Assembly: GCA_014529385.2 (NCBI GenBank) | Contig: CM043965.1 | Location: 64,050,933-64,114,932, forward strand | Origin: Adiantum capillus-veneris | Lineage: Eukaryota > Streptophyta > Polypodiopsida > Polypodiales > Pteridaceae | Length of the DNA: 64,000 nucleotides | Reading direction: 5' to 3' | Program-made: the position numbers and the translations under genes | Part shown: positions 53,891 through 64,000 of the stretch, piece by piece | Layout of the letters: every line of letters begins with the position of its first letter | Position numbering within the stretch: the first letter of the stretch is position 1 | The notes under the pieces: model-generated | Told to the model about the DNA's origin: nothing | What the model saw: the letters and a program-made list of their open reading frames with translations, nothing else | Database searches by the model: none

Positions 53891-55256
53891 CCTTTGGTGT
53901 CCTTTGTAAGGCTTTAGTAGGCTCACATGTAAAGCATTGTGTATGAGCCAATTGTTGGGCAACTTGAGTTGATAGGCCATCTCATTGATTGGCCTAAGAA
54001 TCTAGAAGGGATCATAGTACCTTTTGCTAACTTAGCAAAATACTTTTGGTGTCCCGTAGGATTCTTGCCCGTCGTGTGCCTTAATCAAGCCTTGGGAAAT
54101 TTAGTAAGACCCAATAATTTTCTCTAAAGGCTTGGGCTCTTATGTGCTTATCAACAGCAGTCTTTTGCCTTTGCTGTGAGATAGAGATAGCATTCTTAAT
54201 ATTTTGGAAATATTCTTGTAAGTCTCGGCTATACTCATCTGTAGCGAAGATCTTCTCGTGTACCTTAAGTAGCAAGGGACTTTTTGATCTTCCCTCAATT
54301 ACCTCGAAAGGTTATTTTCTCGTGGAAGTATGTACAGTGTTATTGTAGGCATACTGCACTAAGGGTAAGTACTTCTCCCATTGGGAACTTTGGTCTACTT
54401 CCATTACATAGGCTTTTAGTATTGTTAGGCTAGATATGTCACTTTGGCCATCCGTTTGCGGGTGATAGGCCGAAGAGAAGCTTAGTCTTGTCCCTAAGTT
54501 CTCAAAGAGACCCTTCCAGAAATTACTAGTAATTCTAGGATCTCTACCCAAGACTATGGACATTGGCAAGCCATGGTACTTTAAGATTTGTGAAATGAAG
54601 AGGGTTGCCATTTGATGGGCTTTGATAGTCTTTTTGACAGGTATAAAATGAGCTTGTTCATTGAACATGTCTACAATTGTCCATATTCCTGTATTCCCAT
54701 GGATATATTTAGGCAATCCAAAGATAACTTCCATGGATATGCTCTCCCATGGTGAATTAGGGATTGTCAAAGGTTGAAGCAATCCAGGTTGCTTCCCTCT
54801 ATCAAACTTCTTCTTTTGGCATAGCACACATTTAGAAACATACTCTTGTATGTTTGCCTTCATGGTAGTCCAATAGAAATATGTTTCAATCCCCTTTAGG
54901 GTAGACTGAATCCCTCTATGCCCCGCATAAGGAGGAGCATGAGATTCATACATTACTTTCTCACGTAGTGAGTTAGTAACGCATAGTCTATTGCCATAGA
55001 TAAGATAACCATATTGTAAAGTAAATGGTTCCTCTTTCTTCCCTAGTGCAAGGGCTGAAATCACATCTCTAACATCGGGATCAATAGCATACTCATCTAT
55101 CATAGAAGATAGATCATTGTGAGTTGCTATGGAGACCGCATTCACTCTCGGCCGTCTTGAGAGTGCATCGGCTACTTGATTATGCTTGCCAGCAATGTAA
55201 GCAATATGAAAATGAAATTGTGAAAGGAAATTTGCCCACCTCATTTGTTTGTCGGA
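53891..55256 (-). pseudogene. C2: fragment from RNase H end to integrase C-terminus
   Basis: Copy of the C family. The frame at 55,244-54,312 (310 codons, open) holds IAGKHNQVADALSRRPRVNA, the HHCC finger (HAPPYAGHRGIQS, YVSKCVLCQKKK) and the integrase core. All three catalytic residues are changed: SMEVIF (Asp to Glu, about 54,730), SIVLGRDP (Asp to Gly, about 54,546) and DGQSDISS (Glu to Asp, about 54,439). The C-terminal part (54,300-53,891) has KNAISISQQRQKTAVDKHIR and breaks off before the chromodomain. The right end is cut at 55,256 by AT-rich DNA; no LTR on either side. Confidence 0.88.
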
Positions 55257-56035
55257 TAGTATATAGTTATAGCTATACTTATACTTATAGTTATAGTTTA
55301 TACTTATAGTTATATTATATACTTATTTAATATAATAACATGAATAGAATATAGAGCATATAGTATCCATATTAGACTATGCATATTGGACTTATATTAT
55401 TAGCATATAAACTATACGTATTATATAATTATATATTATGAATATATATTGTATGATTATTATATATATATTATACGTATATTACTAAAGATATATATTA
55501 TACAAATATTATAAATATATATATTATATATTACATTATTAATATATAAACTATACCTTTATATAATGGGGGAGCTTTGTCTCCCACTTTTTTGTGTTTT
55601 TTATTGTGGTTAATTGCAAATATGTATCAAGAAAATCGATTTTAATGCAAATATAGTATATATAAAATAAAGTACATAATATAGTATATTATTAATAGAT
55701 TACATAGTATATAATATATATAGTATATAGTGTATATATTAAATATACTATATATAATATAAGGTATATAATATGATTAAAAATATATAATATAAAGTAT
55801 ATAGAATACATAGTATATTGTAAATATATAGTATAAAGAGTATATAATATATAGAGTGTATAATACATAATATAAGGTATATAATACAATTAGTATATAG
55901 AATACATAGTATGTTGTAAATATATATTATAAAGAGTATATAATATAGACTGTATAGTAGATAATATATATAGAGTATATATATATAATATAGTTCTACG
56001 ATAGAGTAATATAGTACTTCATTAGAGTACTACGT
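55257..56035. repeat. AT-rich low-complexity block
   Basis: About 780 bp of TATA-type simple sequence with irregular 20-60 bp repeats (for example 'gtatatagaatacatagtat' at about 55,796 and 55,892). The only other content is 'gggggagctttgtctcccac' near 55,570. ORFs here are low complexity. Confidence 0.85.
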
Positions 56036-56259
56036 ATGTAGCATAGTACTTCGTTGTTAAGTATGGAGCCTGATTTACCCTTGTAATTTTCTGTGGTAAA
56101 AGCGCACATTTGTAAGGCCCCCATTATGAGGAGAAGCCATCGTGCGTGAAGGAAAATCAATCACCGGAAACCAAAATTTTCACGGACAAGAATCAGGGGC
56201 AACTTTAGAAGCCTCGGGGGCGGAGGCCCTCGAGACTTTTTTTTTCGCCGGAATATTAT

Positions 56260-56402
56260 GGCCGGACGGCGGCCGGAAAGTGGTCGGAAAACAACCGGTC
56301 GGTTGGCCGGTGGCCGGTAGTCAATGGCCGATGGTCGGTGGTCGGAAGTCAATGGCCGGTGGCCGGTGGTCGGAAGTCAATGGCCGGTGGCCGGTGGCCG
56401 AA
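56260..56402. repeat. GC-rich tandem repeats in copia U3
   Basis: Imperfect repeats of about 29 bp built on 'gtcaatggccggtggccggt', three to four units, strongly GC-rich against an AT-rich neighbourhood. Located 130-270 bp upstream of the TATA box, where enhancer repeats of LTRs often lie. Confidence 0.85.
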
Positions 56403-56530
56403 TTCAAAAGCGGACTTGTCTTCTCAAGGGCGGCCACACATGGGCAGATTGGAGGGTCCGATTTGGACTTATTCACACAAGGGCGGCTACACATGGCTGT
56501 CTCTCATAAGAGAGGGCAGCCCTTTTGGCC

Positions 56531-56539
56531 TATAAAAGG
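56531..56539 (+). promoter_or_regulatory. TATA box of copia LTR
   Basis: TATAAAAGG in 'ggccTATAAAAGGaggcc'; the flanks GGCC form a small inverted repeat around it. Confidence 0.75.
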
Positions 56540-56856
56540 AGGCCATTTCTACACACATTTCATAGTGTGAAGTTGATGCAACAAGGTGAGTGCGAGGTGG
56601 TGAGAGTGAAGCAAGGCGGGAGCTCCATTAAGGGTATAATCCCTTTGTAAATTACTTCTTGTTTTGAAGTACTAAAGCCATTGAGTGGCTGCTTTCCCGT
56701 GGACGTAGCCCACATTGGGTGAACCACGTATATCATGTATACTCTCTCTCTCTCTCTCTCTCTCTCTACTCTATAATCTCTTGTATGTAAATCTGTCTCT
56801 CTCCATTAAGTAATCTACTCAATTATCTATTTAGCTACGTCTTATTTCCTAACAAC

Positions 56857-56868
56857 TGGTATCAGAGT
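56857..56868 (+). other. Copia primer binding site (initiator tRNA-Met)
   Basis: TGGTATCAGAGT, two bases after the LTR end; matches TGGTATCAGAGC with the last base changed. Confidence 0.85.
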
Positions 56869-56962
56869 AAGGTTTTCTCGTAGCTAAATTATCTCAAGGA
56901 AAGGATTCCTTGAATTGAGTGGGAGTTATGGCGGAGGAAGGGAAGCTCAAGATCTTTGGGCA
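56869..56962 (+). pseudogene. Copia gag start, truncated
   Basis: ATG at 56,928 reads MAEEGKLKIFG, a typical copia gag N-terminus, and then joins C-family LTR sequence ('cacaacttttgaac'). Confidence 0.6.
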
Positions 56963-57345
56963 CAACTTTTGAACTTTGGAACCTTAGCATTTTGGAAGTC
57001 TTAATGGGCTGAACCTTAGGGTCTTTTAATCCCATTGTTTCACATTTCTCTTTTGCAGATGGCCCCCCCTTTTGAGCCCTATTTTCCCTCCTTTGGATCC
57101 CTATTGTGGCCGGCTCGCTACCTTAACCAATATTCTAGCTTTTTCTCCCCCTGGTACTTCCCTATATTAAATGATCAGTTGAACATGAGAAAATCATTTA
57201 GGAGAATTAGATATTAATTATTATGACATTACCTCTCTCTTGAAATCATAGTCGTCCTCGACTATGGGGTAGAGAAGATAAAGCATATCCATTAGTCCTT
57301 TTCTTAGCGGGTAGAGGATCCCTATGTTACCCTACGGCATCAATC
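56963..57345 (-). repeat. C-family LTR fragment
   Basis: Matches 48,720-49,110 and 61,225-61,590. It is cut at both ends, by the copia gag fragment on the left and unique DNA at 57,345. No pol is attached. Confidence 0.8.

Positions 57346-59998
<2,653 letters not shown>

Positions 59999-60059
<61 letters not shown>
59999..60059. repeat. (GT)n microsatellite
   Basis: About 60 bp of pure GT. Confidence 0.97.
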
Positions 60060-61710
<1,651 letters not shown>

Positions 61711-61822
61711 GTCTCCGCAAACTTGATCTAAGCATGCATACTACTTCATTTTTGTGCACAATAAAGAAAAGAGATTCTTATAAGACAAAAACTTTGTTTA
61801 TTTTTAACATTTGTACATTTGC

Positions 61823-62393
61823 TTACTCTAGGGAAACATTGTAAGCATTGAGAAGGTTTAGGTTATCCTTTAATTGTATGCCTTGCATCCATCTAGCATC
61901 TTCAAAAGGATAATTCTTAAACTTAATAAGATATCGTCGGATAGTCTTACCGCCTCTTAGTACCTTGTCTTCATGTTGGAGAATGCACTCAGACTGCAGC
62001 ACCTCTTCTTGGTCCTCGATCTTTGGTGGGTCTTCAATACTTGGTTCTTGTGGTGGATCTCCTTTATAAGGCTTTAGTAGGCTCAGATGGAAAGCATTGT
62101 ATATGAGCCAGTGGTTGGGCAACTTGAATTGATAGGCCATCTCATTGATTGGCCTAAGAATCTGGAAGGGACCACAATACCTTTTTTCTAACTTAGCATA
62201 GTACTTTTGGTGTCCCGTAGGATTCTTGCCAGTCGGGTGCCTTAATCGAGCCTTGGGAAATTTAAGTAAGACCCAATAATTTTCTTTAAAGGATTGCGCT
62301 CTTCGGTGCTTATCAGTAGCAACCTTTTGCCTTTGCTGTGAGATAGAGATAGCATCCTTAATCTTTTGGAAATATTCTTGTAGGGAAGAACAG
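61823..62393 (-). pseudogene. C3 integrase C-terminus with chromodomain-like tail
   Basis: The frame at 62,407-61,823 reads, after a few junction codons, LQEYFQKIKDAISISQQRQK, KYYAKLEKRYCGPFQILRPI (GPY/F), HWLIYNAFHLSLLKPYKGDP and the tail KVLRGGKTIRRYLIKFKNYP then FEDARWMQ. This matches the chromodomain strand Y-L-V-K-W-K-x-Y-P with its acidic E-D following. It is the most complete chromodomain-like tail in the window. The integrase core is missing upstream, replaced by filler DNA. Confidence 0.88.
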
Positions 62394-62705
62394 GGTCGAT
62401 ATGCCATAGGCTATGAAAGTCAATTAAGGCATCAACAAGGATAATCTAGCAAATTAAATACCGACCCTGTTCTAGATGCTCGCAGTTCTAGATGCCCTAG
62501 TCGAAGCATCCTCACAGTTCTAGATGCCCTAGACTCATGGAAGCACTATCTTTGAGATCTTTGATCGACATCCGTTACATCTAGATCAACAGGGTTGATA
62601 TTTAAGTTGTAGAGATAGCCTTTGCTCGATTAAGGCATCAACAGGGTCGATGTTCTAGGGCATCAACAGGGTCGATCCTTCGACTTTCATAGCCTATGGC
62701 ATGCT
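62394..62705. other. Filler-like rearranged segment replacing C3 integrase core
   Basis: Patchwork of short repeats: 'gcatcaacagggtcgat' twice with variants, 'cagttctagatgccctag' twice, and an inverted pair 'atgccataggctatgaaagt' (62,399) versus its complement at about 62,683-62,702. It replaces about 1.9 kb of RNase H and integrase present in C1. Confidence 0.75.
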
Positions 62706-63703
62706 CTTCTTGGAGCAAAACAGCTCCAAGGCAATCACCACAAGTGTCACATTGGACCTCAAATGGCTTTGAGAGATCCGGTAGTGTAAGCACAGGTTGA
62801 GGGATAAGATTTTCTTTAAGTTTTTTGAAATAATTGTTCTCCTTGTTAGACCATGTATACCTAACATTTTTCTTTGTTAGGTCATGTAATGGTCTTGCTA
62901 TTAGTTCGAACTTTTCTATGAAGCGTCTATAGTATGCGCACATACCTATAAAGCTTCTTAGTTCATGAAGATTCCTTGGTTCAGGCCATCCTTTTTTTAC
63001 CTCTAGCTTTGATGGATCCATTTGGATGCCATCTTGAGAAATAATGTGACCTAAATATTGAATCTATTGCAAGAAAAATTCACTTTTCTTTTGATTAACA
63101 TAAAGTTTATTCTCTCTTAGAACTTGAAATATTACTTGGAGGTGTTGCTTGTGTTTGTCTAATGAATTAGAGTGAATGATGATATCATCAAAGAACACTC
63201 CAGTAAAGGTTCGGTGATGACTGAATAGCTTCTCCATCAATCGGTTGAATGTGGCTGGTGCATTGGTCAAGCCAAAAGGCATGACAATATATTTGGAAAG
63301 ACCAAACGTAGTTCAAAATGCGATCTTTACAATGTCTTGATCAACTATCCTAATATAATGATAGCATTTTTTTAGGTCAATCCTACTGAAGTAGATGGAG
63401 CCTTGTAGCTTATCAAATAGATCTTCTACCCTAGAATGGGAAACCTATTAGTGCTCTTCAGTCGACACGCATGTGATATGTGCCATCTTTCTTTTGCACT
63501 AGTAACACGGGTAAGAAAAATGGAGATGAGCTAGGCCTAACCATGCCCTTCTCAACTAACTCATGCACTTGCCACATAATCTCCTCTTGTTGAGCTTGAG
63601 AAACTCTATAAGGAGGTTTATTAGGCGGTGAACTTCCTGGAATAAGTTTAATTGCATGGTCATAATTGCCTCGTTTAGGAGGTAGCTCACAAGCTAAACA
63701 CAC
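62638..63703 (-). pseudogene. C3 protease end, reverse transcriptase and RNase H start
   Basis: Frames 63,703-63,458 ([53 protein letters not shown]), 63,282-63,064 ([40 protein letters not shown]) and 63,021-62,638 (DPSKLEVKKGWPEPRNLHEL, FIGMCAYYRRFIEKFE, FEVQCDTCGDCLGAVLLQEE). Catalytic DD present as F-F-D-D. The frame ends in the filler segment. A short deletion near 63,440 removes part of the RT fingers. Same family as C1. Confidence 0.88.
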
Positions 63704-63780
63704 ATGCGATATGTGCCGTCTTTCTTTTCCACTAGTAACACGGGCGAGGAAAATGGAGATGAGCTAGGCCTAACCATGCC
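63697..63780. repeat. Local duplication at C3 boundary
   Basis: 84 bp that repeat 63,468-63,550 ('tgatatgtgcc', 'tttcttttgcactagtaac', 'gagatgagctaggcctaacc') in direct orientation with a few differences, placed just beyond the end of the C3 coding similarity. Confidence 0.85.
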
Positions 63781-64000
63781 CCCGGGGAGGTCAACTAATA
63801 AAAATGTAACCTATCACGTGAGTTCAACATAAGGGTATTTAAAGTTCTTGAAAAGTATAGAAATATATATACAAAAGGGCATTATTTTTTCAAATTTGAA
63901 AAAACTTATAGATTTTAAAAGAAAAGGGTGCATTATATTCTTAACAAAATTAATAGATAAGGGGTTTTACAAACATGTCTTGAACGCACGTGACATGGTA
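63781..64000. other. Right-end AT-rich sequence, unassigned
   Basis: Nothing recognised. Confidence 0.6.

Larger units (their letters stand above)
56036..56854 (+). repeat. Truncated Ty1/copia 5' LTR
   Basis: Ends CTAACA directly before an initiator-tRNA-Met primer site. It contains a TATA box (TATAAAAGG, 56,531-56,539) and the phrase 'gtggacgtagcccacat...gaaccacgta', typical of plant copia LTRs, followed by a (CT) run at 56,741-56,767. The upstream part has tandem GGCCGGTGGCC repeats. The left end is not defined. Confidence 0.75.

Noticed and set aside
55692-55889. Tyr/Ile-rich ORF in the AT block
   Set aside because: Low-complexity translation of TATA repeats.
57035-57217. 60-codon plus-strand ORF beginning after a splice-acceptor-like TTTTGCAG
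   Set aside because: It is antisense to the C-family LTR; the same sequence is broken or lacks the ATG in the copies at 48,806 and 61,287. No further exon is seen.

Overview
This is nuclear DNA of a land plant with a large, repeat-rich genome. The evidence is plant-type Ty3/gypsy and Ty1/copia LTR retrotransposons, primer sites matching plant tRNA-Asp and initiator tRNA-Met, a CACTA-type insertion, solo LTRs, GT microsatellites and C-to-T decay. The species cannot be fixed from the sequence; a fern, lycophyte or other large-genome plant is a guess. I see no intact host gene and no cellular RNA gene. Nearly everything is nested, decayed transposable elements.

Layout. (1) 1-11,263 plus 22,467-about 24,000: 'element M', a minus-strand Ty3 element with gag, protease, RT, RNase H, two HHCC fingers, integrase, a second protease-like domain, a second leader and the start of a further ORF that runs off the left edge. 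(2) 11,264-22,466: 'element 1', a complete Ty3 element with LTRs and target duplication ATTAG. It sits inside the gag of M and has lost RT, RNase H and integrase. (3) About 24,003-24,990: a plus-strand protease fragment of a related element. (4) About 25,100-28,000: a decayed minus-strand gene, probably transposase-like, split by a solo LTR of the element 1 family. (5) 28,453-48,242: 'element 2', about 19.8 kb, with LTRs and target duplication CTTCA. It carries gag-pro-pol, an internal polypurine tract, a second leader and a 3' ORF; a 1.3-kb CACTA-like element sits in its 5' LTR. (6) 48,248-57,345 and 61,126-63,780: three decayed minus-strand Ty3 copies with chromodomain-like integrase tails (C1, C2, C3). 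Between C2 and C3 lie an AT-rich block, a truncated copia LTR and about 4 kb of unannotated DNA with three long GT arrays.

The most interesting signal is shared by M, element 1 and element 2. Their noncoding leaders carry dispersed copies of a short perfect palindrome, and the palindrome differs in each element: ACATCCTACGCGTAGGATGT in element 1, a core ACCGATCGCGATCGGT in element 2, and AAATAATCGCGATTATTT in M. Spacings near 120 and 275-300 bp recur. In element 2 and M the same palindrome occurs in two leaders, one before gag and one before a separate 3' ORF, and element 2 has an identical polypurine tract before each boundary. This looks like a bipartite giant retrotransposon with element-specific leader signals. 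A role in RNA dimerisation, packaging, replication or protein binding is inference.

These lineages also carry a second retropepsin-like domain after integrase, a duplicated HHCC zinc finger before integrase, and a W-x-P-K repeat tail.
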